From the NCBI GenBank assembly GCA_910589415.1, contig OU342630.1:47896012-47960011 (forward strand): 64,000 bases of DNA. The letters are read 5' to 3'. Origin of the DNA: Malachius bipustulatus (Eukaryota > Arthropoda > Insecta > Coleoptera > Melyridae). This document shows positions 1 through 11,784 of this stretch, piece by piece (within the stretch, counting starts at the first letter, position 1; each line of letters begins with the position of its first letter). The notes under the pieces are model-generated. The model was given only the letters and a program-made list of their open reading frames with translations. It made no database searches and had not been told where the DNA came from. The translations under genes and the position numbers were made by a program.

Positions 1-576
1 GGTCTGTTTACGAGCTGTTATTTTACCGGTCCTGCTGGGTATGCAAGCTTTTGTAATGCAATACGGTTCAATAACGATCACAAAAATGATTAACTTCTGG
101 AAAAACTCAATAGCATTGATTTTTATGATATTTTACCTCGTACGGGTTCCTACATTGTGAAGTATCTCGCAAACAGTGCGTCCTAGGACAAAAACGTACG
201 ATGACTTTTCTTCTCTAAACAAAACAAGGTATCTACCATAAATAACCAATTTGCATTAAAGTCAGTGGCGTGCAAATTATTTATTAAAAAAGGTAAGAAC
301 AAGTCCAGATCTCCGCCACTGGAGTGAAGAATTTTTCATCGGAAGTATCAACTCATGTATGTACTTCAATTAGCACAACTACTGTTCAAAATTTCAAATT
401 ATTTCAATCGGCCAATTTTTTTATATTTCACAAATACGAATTTTTTCTTAAAACTTTAACACCCTGTATTTTCTTAACGAAGCATTTCACGAATATAGTT
501 CATGAAGCAAAGTCATATTATTTTTCGATTCTCTATCGTTCCCTAGAGTTAACAAGGTAAAACCTGAATCACCCTG
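1..576. repeat. Right end of a TA-flanked CAGGGTG-type element, left end outside the window or lost
   Basis: The stretch ends in CACCCTG followed by TA (577-578). A second internal CACCCTGTAT lies about 110 bp before it, the same spacing seen at the right end of the element at 43247-44413. A 'GTCAGTGGCG' word is also shared with that element. No gene. Confidence 0.35.
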
Positions 577-689
577 TATACATAATATATCTACCTATAC
601 CTACCTATAATAGTCTAATCAATTTAAAGTCATGCAACTGTAAAAACCCTTCATAATGGATTTTCTCAGGAAATCTGAAAATAGCAATC

Positions 690-800
690 CTTTTAGGTTC
701 ATGTCCTATTTAAAAAATAATCGTCATTAACTGAGATAAGGAACATCCTGTATAAAATTTTTTACATCAATAAAGTACCTAAATCGAATTATAAAATTGA
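690..800. repeat. Dispersed repeat shared with 9855-9960
   Basis: The order TATTTAAAAAA, CGTCATTA-CTGAG, AAGGAACATCCTGTA, then AATTATAAAATTGA is repeated with mismatches at 9855-9960. It ends in a CCTGTA-like terminus and is probably a piece of the TA-flanked element set. The surrounding bases (577-1084) otherwise hold only TAGGTA tracts and no gene. Confidence 0.45.
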
Positions 801-1084
801 ACTGATTTTGCAGTTTTTATAACTCAAAATTCAAGTTAATTTATTGAGGGGTACTATGACTTTTTGATTGGGACTTTTTGACCCTGCATACCTACCTATA
901 CCTGTAAGTAGGTAGGTATACAGGCTGGTTAACAATTCGATGCTCATGCATGCAACATTGGGATATCGCGGAAACGTTTTTGGTAAAAGATATAGGTAGA
1001 ATATATGTAGATTTACGTAAGTCGTCAACATCTATACCTATATACATACCTATCACTTGAAATTTTTAAGGGTAATTAAAACCC

Positions 1085-1803
1085 ATTCAGGGTTTTCATA
1101 GTCAAAAAGTGATTTTCTTATGGCCGCCATATCGTATTTTCATGTTATATGGTTTTAAAAAAATCAAATAGGTAAACCAAATAGGTAGGTAGGTACCAAA
1201 AAAGTTCTGAATTTTTTTTATTTTTTCGAAAATAAAAAAGAAACTTATTTCACCGAATGACGGTGAATGACGGGGTATTTCCCGACATCATAATAGGATG
1301 TCTATATATGATGTCGCGAAGTGACATTATCGATTGCCGTATGTTTTTTTATGAAATTCGGTTAAATAAGTTATTTTCTTCGAAAAAAAAAATTACAGAT
1401 TTTTTTAATATGACAGATTTTGGGTACTTAGGTATTTTTAACACCGAAAGACACATAAAAAATCAATATAGCGGCAATAAGAAAAACAAAGTCGACTATG
1501 AAAACCCTGCGTTCTATATCTAAGTACCTATTGTAAACTTAGGTACAAAAAATAAAAAATAATAGATTTATTTCCAAATAATAAGAAAGATAATACGGCA
1601 AAAATAAAGAAATCTCGATTTTTCAGTTTAATCAGGATATTTCAGCAACGCCAAAAGCTTCCCATACATTTTCTTTCAGATTCTTAATATTAAGCTTTAA
1701 ATCTCTTAGCGCACATTTTCTCTAATTTAACCGACACTGCTAGGTATCTTTTACCGTTTCCAAGATCCGCAATGGTGCGAGCATCGAATTGTCAATCACC
1801 CTG
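1085..1803. repeat. Degenerate copy of the 3059-4069 palindromic element
   Basis: Shares inner motifs with 3059-4069: TTTTCATAGTCAA and ATGGCCGCCAT on the left; GGCAATAAGAAAAAC, GACTATGAAAAC, 'GAAATCTCGATTTTTCAG' and CTAATTTAACCGACACTG on the right. It ends CACCCTG with TA at 1804-1805. The left terminus is lost. Confidence 0.5.
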
Positions 1804-2079
1804 TAGGTATGATGAGGAAATTAAAAATGTTTGTCAATTTTCATGTCACAAAGGATCAAGGTAGGTACTTATAAGGACATACGAGTTTTTTCCTGGCATT
1901 ATAGTTAATAAAAATGCAATCTTTTCCAGTTTCCTTCAGCTTGTTAGCTTAGAGCAGGCCAAGCATTTCCGTTGGACGCTTCGCGGGAACATCAAATAAG
2001 AACTAACATAACAGACGGAGAGCCGACTCGTAACGAATGGAGGGGACAATGTGAAAACAATTGACAGATACCTAGTGGA

Positions 2080-2407
2080 GGGGTAGTTTTCGGCTGATTG
2101 GCCACGGGGAGACATCGTGGCATCGCCGAGGCGTGGTCCTCTCGGAGCGCCGTCCCAGCAGGCGTGGCTGCCGCAGCATCACTCCGAGAGAGACGCCGGG
2201 ACTCGGGAGTTAGATGCAGCCAGCAATATTATGCCGTCGGGAAGTGCACTACCTCCTAGGTCTTGAATTAGAACTACTTTCGGCAGCAGTGTTGTTGTGA
2301 ACGAAGATAATCAGTCAGTTGAGTGCTTGTATTCTATTACCAGTTATATCCGGTGATGAGATAAGCGGTTGACAGCTAGCGAGGGCTTATCTGGGCGGTC
2401 TCTTGAG
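2080..2407 (+). promoter_or_regulatory. GC-rich block: candidate upstream promoter and non-coding first exon of ap
   Basis: Unlike its AT-rich, repeat-laden surroundings, this block is GC-rich and CpG-rich and free of the TAGGTA tracts. It contains a 9-bp stem (CTCTCGGAG around 2139, CTCCGAGAG around 2182) and two GGCGTGG words. It ends in TCTTGAG|GTAATC, a possible though weak donor at 2408. It lies 18.4 kb upstream of the acceptor at 20807 on the same strand. The link to ap is inference; it may belong to another transcript. Confidence 0.35.
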
Positions 2408-2589
2408 GTAATCAGGGTCATTAGTTCTAGTCATTACTGTACAATGATGCGAGGAAGTGATGGAATTAATTATTTGTTATTCGGTTCTGACATGACGAAT
2501 TTTTGGAGGTTTCGGCTGCCCTTGATTTGAATATCAATTGACTTTTTCTCTTTTAAACGTATCTGGGATTTGATCTCATTGAATTGTAA

Positions 2590-2990
2590 ATGTGAAGTGC
2601 CTATACATATACCTACCTACCTAGGTAGGTAGGTATACCTACTTACTTAGAAGAAGGAATAATTTTTCTTTATTTTATTTTTCATTATTCCAGATTAGGT
2701 ATTTAAGTAAGTAGGTAGCTAGGTTCTAACCTAATTCACCCTGAAAACTCGTCATGCGCTATAAACCTATATAGGTACCTACCTATAAGTAGGTACCTAC
2801 CTGCCTCCTCATCTATGTATATCTTACCTAAAATATGCACGTAATACTTAGGTAATTAATTATTAGATACCTACTTACCTATAAAGTATGATTATCAATA
2901 TATGAAAAAAATTGCCATAAAATGCATGTATAAGTAGGTACCTGCTACCTAATACTTGTTCCTAAATTACCTACCTATAGTACAAAGTTT
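2590..2990. repeat. TACCTA/TAGGTA simple and palindromic tracts
   Basis: Clusters such as TACCTACCTAGGTAGGTA (about 2613-2632) and many TAGGTACCTACC units. Similar short tracts recur all over the window (for example 880-925, 1180, 7600, 10975, 42180). They are genome-wide microsatellite-like words of this species rather than an element. Confidence 0.75.
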
Positions 2991-3058
2991 TACCTATTTG
3001 TTTTTCAATGATCTAGGTATTATTAGATAGTGTGTTATCAACCAACAGATTCAGTGTA

Positions 3059-4069
3059 CAGGGTGCACCATGTATACTTCTCTATACTGCTATCTCCTAA
3101 CGCTAACAGATACAGGGTCGGTTAAACAAATCCAAAGGAGCACAATTTTGTGGCCATCTCGATTCCGTCGAGACATACAAGATATCTGTGACCGTTCCTG
3201 AAATATCCTGAAAAAACTGAAAAATCGAGATTTCTTATTTTTGCCATATCTTTTTTTTATTGGAGATTAATGAATAATTTTTTGTGGGCTTACATAAGTC
3301 GGCAAGAGCTACCCATCTGACATTTCAAACATTTTCAAAGCCGACTAGATACCAGAATTTTCATAGTCAACTTTCGTTTTTCTTATGGACACCATAGTGT
3401 TTTTTTATGTTGTTCGGTATAAAAAAAATCATAAAAACTAAAAATTGTTAAACTTCAAAAAATAAATAAAAAAAATATTTTATTCTTCTTTTTTCTTTAC
3501 AAAAAAGACACATTTTTAGACTGAATTTCATAGATAAATTAAAAAACCATAAGGCAGTACCACTATTTCGGCGTATTTTACAAATGTTGACGTTTTTCGA
3601 CGATTTTTTGTTATGTTTTTCTTTGAAAAATTAAGAATAAAAATTAAAAAAATTTTTTTTGAAGTTTATTAATTTTTGGTTTCCATTATTTTTTTCATTT
3701 CGAACGACATAAAAAAATAATATGGCGGCCATAAGAAAAACGAAAGTTGACTGTGAAAACTCTTGGATCTAGTAGGCCTTGAAAATTTTTGAAATATCAG
3801 ATGGATAGCTCTGAACGGCTTATGCAAGCCTACAAAAAATTATTTATTAATTTCCAATAATAAAAAAGATATGAGAAAAATAAGAAATCTTGATTTTTCA
3901 GTTTTTTCAGGATATTTCAGGAACGGTCACAGATATCTTGCATGTTTTTACGAATTCGAGATGGCCACAAAACTGCGCATCTTTTTCTTTTCTCTAATTT
4001 AACCGACCCTGTATCTCTTAGCGTTCAGGAGATAGCAATATAGAGAAGGATACATGATGGTGCACCCTG
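3059..4069. repeat. TA-flanked palindromic (foldback) element, 1,011 bp
   Basis: Starts CAGGGTGCACC and ends GGTGCACCCTG, flanked by TA at 3057-3058 and 4070-4071. The two arms mirror each other nearly to the centre at about 3560, passing through a second terminus-like CAGGGTCGGTTAAA / TTTAACCGACCCTG pair. There is no ORF. It is non-autonomous; TA duplication and TIRs suit Tc1/mariner-type mobilisation. Confidence 0.8.
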
Positions 4070-4364
4070 TATAGTGGTGACAACCGCTAATAAGGTATGG
4101 AGCCCAAGATCATGATGGGGTTCGATGTTGGTTCGGTCCGATTAATTTCTTTATTTTATTGAAAATATAAGCCTGTAATATGCCATCGATTGGGGATTGA
4201 TGGACATGCAGTGTATGGGATTGGTGAAAAGAGATTTGAAAGACCTTATATTCGTTTATTGTGTTGCATAACCATTTTTGCTTCTATCGTATAATTTTTT
4301 TTAAACTTTTATGGTAGGTAGTTACTTCCTCTACCCAATAAGTACGTTTATGTAACTATATTAG

Positions 4365-5054
4365 GATGCGTCCCAGCTTATTTGGGTCAATCTCCGTGGG
4401 CCAAACGATTGGATTAAAAAAACAATTATTTGAAAATTCAAATAAATTATTTTGAACTATACCTACCCAGTGTGCCATAGGAGAGTGGCATATCAAGGTT
4501 ATGTTTTTTTAAGCTCTTATGCTCTATAACTTAGGTATAGGTACCTAAGCTATTACGTTATTGCAGTTTTAGATTGTCTATATGAGAATAAAAAATACGA
4601 ATGATTTTTACAGTTGGGGTATCAATCACCTAGTATCTACCTACCTAGGTACAAGAAAAGTTAAAATAGGGACATGACCACCGTTTTTCTCTATCTTAAT
4701 CCTTTTTTGTTGTAGGTACCTTTATAGGATCGACAATGCCTTGAATATCGAAAATTGTGATTATCACTTGTTTATAGGTAACTCAAACTTCACAATTTAA
4801 ACATTAACTGAAAAAAAAAACAATCTTATTTTTTCTTCTCAGACAATCTAAAAATACAATAACACAGGAGCATTCTGTTGAAAAAACCACCTTTGATATA
4901 CCACTCTCGTATGGGACACTCTGTATAGTCCAAAATAATTTACAATTATGGCCATTGTGATCCTGTAGATATCCACTTGATTTGGCGAAACTATTTTTGA
5001 AAAAATCTACAGTTTGGCCCACAGGGACTGAATCGAATGATCTGGGACAACCTG
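4365..5054. repeat. TA-type element, family B (GTCCCAGCTTAT ends)
   Basis: The right end GGGACAACCTG is followed by TA (5055-5056); the left end TGCGTCCCAGCTTAT is decayed. The interior shares long blocks with 5448-6075, 7690-8040 and 8690-9243: AGCCGTTTTTCTCTATCTT, CACTTGTTTATAA, CTTCTCAGACAATCTAAAAA. No gene. Confidence 0.65.
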
Positions 5055-5323
5055 TATAGCTGATGATATACACGATACCTGAAGCTATATTTTATTTTCA
5101 TGAATTACTGTTGCTTTCAGTAAACACTTATTTTTTGTAGTAAGACCTATAGGTATAGGTACCTAGACCTATTTTCAGGTAAAATATAAAGAGCGTTGTC
5201 AAATTTATTTTTTCGGTTGCAACACAATAAAACTAAAGTTAATTTCGATTCATTTACTTAAATCTAATAGGTAGCTATGCCTACCCCTAGGTTCTTAGCA
5301 GGGGAAAATAGTTAGGTCCTATA

Positions 5324-6203
5324 CAGGGTTATTCACGGTATACGCCACGGAAGATTATGGCTGTGTCTCTGGATTTTAGGATCTTTTTATTTTTGGAGTG
5401 TATAGAGACCCGGCAGAGGTACGTTTTAAAATTATATTTATAATGTACAGGTGTCCCAAAAGCATGAAACGTATCAAAGTTATGTTTTTTTAAATGGAAT
5501 GCTCCTATGTTATTGCATTTTTAGATTGCCTGGGAAGAAAGAAGAAGATTGGTTTTTACAGTTGGTGTTTAAATTCAGAAGTTTGTGAGTTATAAACAAG
5601 TGAAAATCGTAATTTTTCAAGTTCAAGGCCCTGTACAAGGAAAACGGCTAAAGATAGAGAAAAACGGCTTACATGTCCCTATTTTAACTTTTCATGTACT
5701 ATCCAATGATGTAGATGAAATGTTTATACAGGGTGATAAAAAATTTGAAAAATTCTGAGATTTCTCCACGCGTCGACAAATAAAAAAATCAAAGAAAGTA
5801 CAAATGTTTTTTCACCATAGGATAGTACATGAAAAGTTATAATAGGGACATATAAGCCGTTTTTCTCTATCTTGAACCGTTTTCGTTGTACAGGGCCTTG
5901 AACTTGAAAAATGACGATTTTCACTTGTTTATAAATCAAAAACTTCTGAATTTAAACACCAACTACTGTAAAAACCAATCTTATTTTTTCTTCTCAGACA
6001 ATCTAAAAATGCAATAACATAGGAGCATTCCATTTAAAAAAAACATAACTTTGATATGTTTCATGCTTTTGGGACACCTGTACATTATGAATATAATTTT
6101 AAAACGTACCTCTGCCGGGTCTCTATCCACTCCAAAAATAAAAAGATCCTAAAATCCAGAGACACGGTCATAATCTTCCGTGGCGTATACCGTGAATAAC
6201 CTG
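5324..6203. repeat. TA-flanked palindromic element, 880 bp, with family-B sequence inside
   Basis: Ends CAGGGTTATTCACGGTAT and ATACCGTGAATAACCTG, flanked by TA (5322-5323, 6204-6205). Inside the outer arms is a second mirrored pair (CAGGTGTCCCAAAAGCATGA near 5450, its complement near 6060), so one palindromic element appears to sit within another. No gene. Confidence 0.8.
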
Positions 6204-6205
6204 TA

Positions 6206-7685
6206 TAGGTACTTATATAGTCTATTGAAACTTAATTCGGACCGCTGTTGTTGGTCATGATAAATCAGCTGATTTAGCCTGGTATACCTATATAGGTACT
6301 TACCTTACCTACTTACCCACACGAAAACGCCAAAAATATCGACGAAATAAACTAAAATTATTGGTTTTTAAAATGATGTAGGTTGATATGATAACCCATA
6401 TTAATATGGCAATACTTATGGGGGAAATTCTCCACCTGCATTATATGCAATTTATTTATTTATATTTATCATTTATTTATTCTTTAGTGCGGGTATAGGT
6501 TACCTACATCATCCCAACCGCTATAATGAAGCCATATCAATTATTAAGGGTGAGAAAAGCAAATTATACCGGGTGGCTGACCGTATATATAGCTCTGCTC
6601 ATAGCACATAGCCCTAATAAAAATGGTTTCCAGAGTAAATAAATTAATTATTGTTGCCTATTCTGCTGCTTTACTAAACACAAATAAGGGGGTAACAAAA
6701 ATACATAATGATGAAAACGAGCTAATATCGCCTATGATAGGTCTAGTGCATTTTACAATTAATATGAAAATTTATAGTTGCCCTATTTGCCTCGTAGGTA
6801 GGTAAATAGGTAAAATTTCATAAAAAAAGAAAACCATAATCTGTAGAAATGCTTTACTGATCGATTTATCGATCAGTATCGTATATTATTATTTTATTTA
6901 AAATCATCTGGTTTTTGCAAATATAGGTACCGAAACAAAGATAGTAAAATGTTAACTTTGGCATTTTTTATCTTCCCAAATTGAATACCAGATTTTTTAA
7001 AATTATTTTTCCCGTACTCTATACTGAGTGTCCGCCCTATACAACGTATACTATATAAAGAGTTTATTCGTCATTTTCTTAAAACCCTGTATAAACCGCT
7101 GACTTAGATTAAACATAATATGAATTATAGTATTGAACATTTGTAGGTAGGTACCTTACGTCGTAATAGATGTTCCACTAATTCTAATAAGTTTGACTTC
7201 AGTATCTGACATTTACATTTACCCGACCTGACAGCAAAAATCGTCTATTGTGCGCTAAATGCGGGTGTGAAAATCACGAAAAAAAACGAAAGGCAAAGAG
7301 AGATCTTTTTTTAGTTTGCAAGCATAGGCAAAGGTAATTATGTATAAATGATTTGTATCGTATCACAGTAAGCATCAGCACTTTTCATTACACTCCACAA
7401 ATGTTGACTTCCACCTTAAAATATTTTCGATTCTTCCGTTAGAGCTTTGATTACATTCACCACAGTGACGTCATGCGCAGCGCGGACGAGTTTTCAGTCT
7501 CATGCTGCCATGTATACCTACCTTGTGTATTTGTATCCTGATAGGTATTTATGAAGTTTTTAATGAACGCAGCAATCATAGTGAATGTAAAGAAATCGTT
7601 TACTTAGATAGGTACCTACCTATATTATATACAAGTAGGTTTATTTACATGATGTTAAAAGTGCATACCTATAGACAGAGGGTCT
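6206..7685. other. AT-rich stretch without recognised gene
   Basis: Contains short open frames without coding character, TAGGTA tracts, and a lone TACCGGGTGGCTGACCGTAT end at about 6568 whose complement occurs near 26310. A slightly GC-richer patch at 7440-7500 (GTGACGTCATGCGCAGCGCG) holds a CRE-like TGACGTCA. Confidence 0.4.
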
Positions 7686-7689
7686 ATAT

Positions 7690-8040
7690 TAACTATAAAG
7701 TCTGGCAACGCGGTCTAAAAAATCTTTCAGTTTTGAGTTTTGAAAAAAAAAATGCAAAAACAAATCCAATAAGAATGATTTTCACAGTTGCAATTTAAAT
7801 GAAGTGGTTTATGTGGTATAAACAAGTGAAAACCACTACTAACTAGTTTTCATTTTTAAAGCAGTTGCAGGTAGGTAATCGGAAACGGCTCCAAATATCG
7901 CAAAACGGCTTACCTACATAAGTAGGTGTATCCTATCTTAACTTTCCAAGTGTTATATTACAGTGTATTTATAGGTACCTACTTACTTCAAATTTTTATA
8001 CATGGTGATGAAAATTATCAGATTTCTCATCACCCTGGAT
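7690..8040. repeat. Diverged family-B fragment
   Basis: Shows family-B landmarks in order: CACAGTTGCAATTTAAAT, ACAAGTGAAAA, AAACGGCT-CAAATATCG, AAACGGCTTAC, TATCCTATCTTAACTTT, and a short GGTGATGAAAATTATC / TCTCATCACCCTG hairpin at the end. It is truncated and carries TAGGTA insertions. Confidence 0.5.
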
Positions 8041-8424
8041 AAAAATATAATCTAGGTAGGTACAATCACAGGATAGTATACCTACATAAAAATTTAAAAT
8101 AAGGACATTTATTTACATTTGATTTTTTTAGAATAATTAATTTTTTCAGGGTAGGTTAGGTTCTTTTGAGTGGCTTTTCATAAGTAAAGGGTACACTTCA
8201 ATAATTAATGTTTGTAAACAAATTATAATTGAAATTCTAAAATTCAATCTCAAAAGCTCAAAAATATCGTTAGTTATTATACCTACACATGCCTTACTCG
8301 TACTTTTAGCAAATGACCCACACACATCAAAACAAACCAGCTTCGTGGTAGGCGATTTTAATTTGTTTATAACGCATAAACCTAATCGATTTGAACAGCA
8401 ACTGAAAAAACCATTCTTAAAAAC

Positions 8425-9766
8425 GGCCCACAGACGATGCAATTTGTCGTACAACAAGTTGTACGATCTTGGTCGGTTCAACCGTCTGAACGATAATTGG
8501 AACGTGTGTGGTGCTGTAGTACAACTAATCGTACGACGCGGTCGAGTCGTTCAGAAGTTTAGCATGTTTAAAAATCTGTCGTACAACTAGTTGGATATAC
8601 GACAAGTTTGAAGGTGTGTGTCTATTGGCCGATTTGTTGATACGATTTCAGCGACTAATCAGTGAGTACGGAAGCATTGCGTAGATACCGAGCTGGTCCT
8701 AAAAAACTTTACGGTCCAAACGATGGACTTTTTCAAAAAACTTTTTGAAAATTCAAGTACAGAATCACAATGGCCATAATTTAAGATTATTTTGGAGTAT
8801 ATAGAGTGTCCCATATGATAGTGGCATATCAAAGTTTCAAATCATTTCATCTACATCATAGGATAGTACATGAAAAGTTAAAATAGGGACATGTAAGCCG
8901 TTTTTCTCTATCTTCAGTCATTTTCGTTGTACAGGCGGGCCTTGAACTTGAAAAATGACGATTTTCACTTGTTTATAACTCAAAAACTTCTGAATTTAAA
9001 CACCAACTGTAAAAGCCAATCTTATTTTCTCTTCTCAGACCATCTAAAAATGCAATAACAATGGAGCATTCCATTTAAAAAAACATAACTTTGATATGCC
9101 ACTGTCATATGGGACACTCTGTATACTCCAAAATAATCTTAAATTATGGCCATTGTGATTCTGTACTTGAATTTTCAAAAAGTTTTCTTTAAAAGTCCAT
9201 CGTTTGGCCTACAGAGACCGCTTCGAATAAGCTGGGACACCTGTATAATGACCAAGTTAAGATAAGGACATGTAAGCCTTTTTCTGATATCTTGAACCGT
9301 TTTCGTGGTAAATGTCTTTAAAGTTGGAAAATCATGATTTTCACTTGTTTATAACTCATGGCCTACTCAATTTAAAATATAACTATACTATAAGCACCAT
9401 TGTTATTACATTTTCTCAGACAATCTGAAAATGCAATAATATATGGGGTGTCCCATTTAAAAAAACAAAGATGGCCATTGCTTTCGCCATTTGTAAATGT
9501 GCTGCCATCTTGGTAATATTTCATTTTGATTCGTTATTAGGTATGTTGCCTAAGTCCCAAATTTCAGATTCCTGGATCATTTGGAACTCTAACTTTTTCT
9601 AATGAGCCGTTTCAATCAATCAGCCTGTAAACTAAACTAGTTGAACAACCGATCGCTTGTGATCATTTCACGTCTGTGGACAAAACGTTGTACGATCTGT
9701 AGTAACGATTTACAGGGCAACCGATTGTACGATCGGTAGTACGACAAATTGCATCGTCTGTGGGCC
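8425..9766. mobile_element. DNA transposon remnant with 28-bp perfect TIRs, interrupted by family-B element
   Basis: The first 28 bases (8425-8452, GGCCCACAGACGATGCAATT...) are an exact inverted match to 9739-9766. Subterminal GTACGAC/GTCGTAC words recur in both arms. No transposase is seen. The interior is occupied by family-B repeats (8690-9243 and 9246-9475). TIR and subterminal word style recalls hAT-like non-autonomous elements, but no clear target duplication was found. Confidence 0.6.
8690..9243. repeat. Family-B TA-type element nested in the 8425-9766 element
   Basis: The right end GCTGGGACACCTG is followed by TA (9244-9245); the left end is decayed (GAGCTGGTCCTAAAAAAC). Arms mirror over GTTTGG-CC, AAAGTCCAT, AAAAAGTTTT, TCAAGTACAGAATCACAATG and GTGTCCCATATGA. 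A further half copy follows at 9246-9475. Confidence 0.65.
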
Positions 9767-9767
9767 C

Positions 9768-10964
9768 CATTTTTTTTACAGGAGTTTGTCATGCATACGA
9801 TCTGAAAACGTAATAATTATATCTACCTAAAGGCTGGCTTATTTAAAAAACAAATATATAGACAATGTCGTCATTACTGAGGTAAAGAACACCCTGTGTA
9901 CTTTTTTTATATCGATAGAAAATAAATTAAATTATAAAATTGACCTTTTTTTGTAATTTTTTTGCAAAAGAACTTAGGCTTAGAGATTTATTGGACCGTT
10001 GCCAGACGTTATTATAGCTATATAATAGCTACCTCTTTATAGGTATAAGTAGACATTTTCTAAAGAGTTTCCTCTGTACTCTCTATAATAGAACAGCGAA
10101 GCAAAAAATGTTACAACCCAATTGGGTTTTTCTTAAAGAGATAGGTAATCAATCAGGCTACTTGATATCAAGCTGCATGGTGAGTCCAGTGAGTTTTTGC
10201 TTGTACAATAACTTACGTTGAACCAGAAACTCAAATTACTTAAGTAGGTACGTTATCTGATGAACGAAACAAGCAAGCAAGTAGGTAGGTAGGTGTGTAA
10301 TTACCAACAATAAATACTGAAGTCAGTGCGTTTATATAGGTAATAATAATAACGATTAAAAGCATATTGTGCGATTAAAGCGGGTAGGTATAAACAATGC
10401 GGTAAAATTAATTTAAATTTCCCATTAGTCAAGGTTTAACATCTCCGTCGGAAAGTTATAGCGAGACGTGCAGATATTTCTAAACCTATAAATTTACCAG
10501 TGCAGTGTAATCACAATTAGCAATTAACAAATTAACAGCGTCGGTACGGCTGTTGTGGTCTGCATAAACTAAATAAACCGGAGTGCAATTAAGAAAAGCT
10601 CGTACTCGTTAAGTTGCATGCCAAGAGAAAACGAGGGTTGGTGTCCAACGTTGCCATATTCTCAAACGAAATTTCCCTATTACCTGACTCTACTATACTT
10701 GCAAGAAAAATGAAAAAGTGCAATAAAATTTAAGAGCTTGAAAATTTAGCAAGTGATAAACCGGCTTAATATTCAACAAGAAATCATCCCCTAGCTTGCA
10801 CTTATATTCATTTAATAAACATTACACCCTATGTAAAATGTTGCAAAATGTTCCAAAATATACCTAAGTCTTTAATACCTACCTAATTATTGTAGAGCAC
10901 TATATATCTAATAATTTTCAGAAAAATTAAAGATAGCACCTACCTATCTATCAAGTTAGGTAGG
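9768..10964. other. AT-rich stretch, no gene seen
   Basis: Holds the dispersed repeat at 9855-9960 and TAGGTA tracts near 10280. The rest, including a moderately GC-rich patch near 10440-10640, shows no long open frame with coding character. Confidence 0.4.
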
Positions 10965-10966
10965 TA

Positions 10967-11782
10967 CAGGGTGATTCATTATAATGTCGCCCCCCTTTAA
11001 CTTTGTTATTTCATGTGTCTCAAAAAAATTAAAAGTAGGGTTATGTAGGTGCTAAAAAAGACTTTTTTATACGTATAACAAAAATTTGAAAATAGATCAG
11101 TATACAGGGAAAACCAAAAATTTAATTTTTTTTTCAATGGAACACCCTATATATGAATTTATTCTTCGATTCCTCGTAAAATTCTAAGCATAATTTATAT
11201 AACATACCGTATACTTAAATTCAATAGTTTCTGAAATATTCGCATTTGAAACTATTTAAAAAACCGTGTGTATAACTACCAAATTGAAAACCTCGATCAT
11301 CTAAAAGATTTGATACGGATTAAAATTAATAATTTAAATTAAAATAACCCAGCATTCATAACAGATTCATTGGAGAAAATGCGAACAACCCTTATAAACC
11401 CTTATAAAATGTGTTGAAAAAAATGGAGGCCCAGTAGAGCATTTTATTGTTAGATTTCTTGATTTGCAACAGGTGTTTTATAAAATATTTGATGATGTTT
11501 CAAATGCGAATATTTCAGAAGCCTTTGAATTTAGGTATACGGTATGTTATATAAGTTATGCTTAGAATTTTACGAGGAATCGAAAAATAAATTCATATAT
11601 AGGGTGATCCATTGAAAAAAAAATTAAATTTTTGGTTTTCCCTGTATACTGATCTACTTTCAAATTTTTGTTACACGTATAAAAAAGTCTTTTTTAGCAC
11701 CTACATAACCCCACTTTTAATTTTTTTGGGACACATGAAATAACAAAGTTAAAGGGGGGCGACATTATAATGAATCAACCTG
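10967..11782. repeat. TA-flanked palindromic element, 816 bp
   Basis: Ends CAGGGTGATTCATTATAATG and CATTATAATGAATCAACCTG with TA at 10965-10966 and 11783-11784. Arms of about 290 bp mirror each other with few mismatches (including GTATACAGGGAAAACC and GAGGAATCGAA blocks) around a loop near 11260-11490. No ORF. Confidence 0.82.
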
Positions 11783-11784
11783 TA

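Noticed and set aside
8146..8590. Overlapping frames on both strands of 81 and 111 codons
   Set aside because: They straddle the terminus of the 28-bp TIR element and show no domain.
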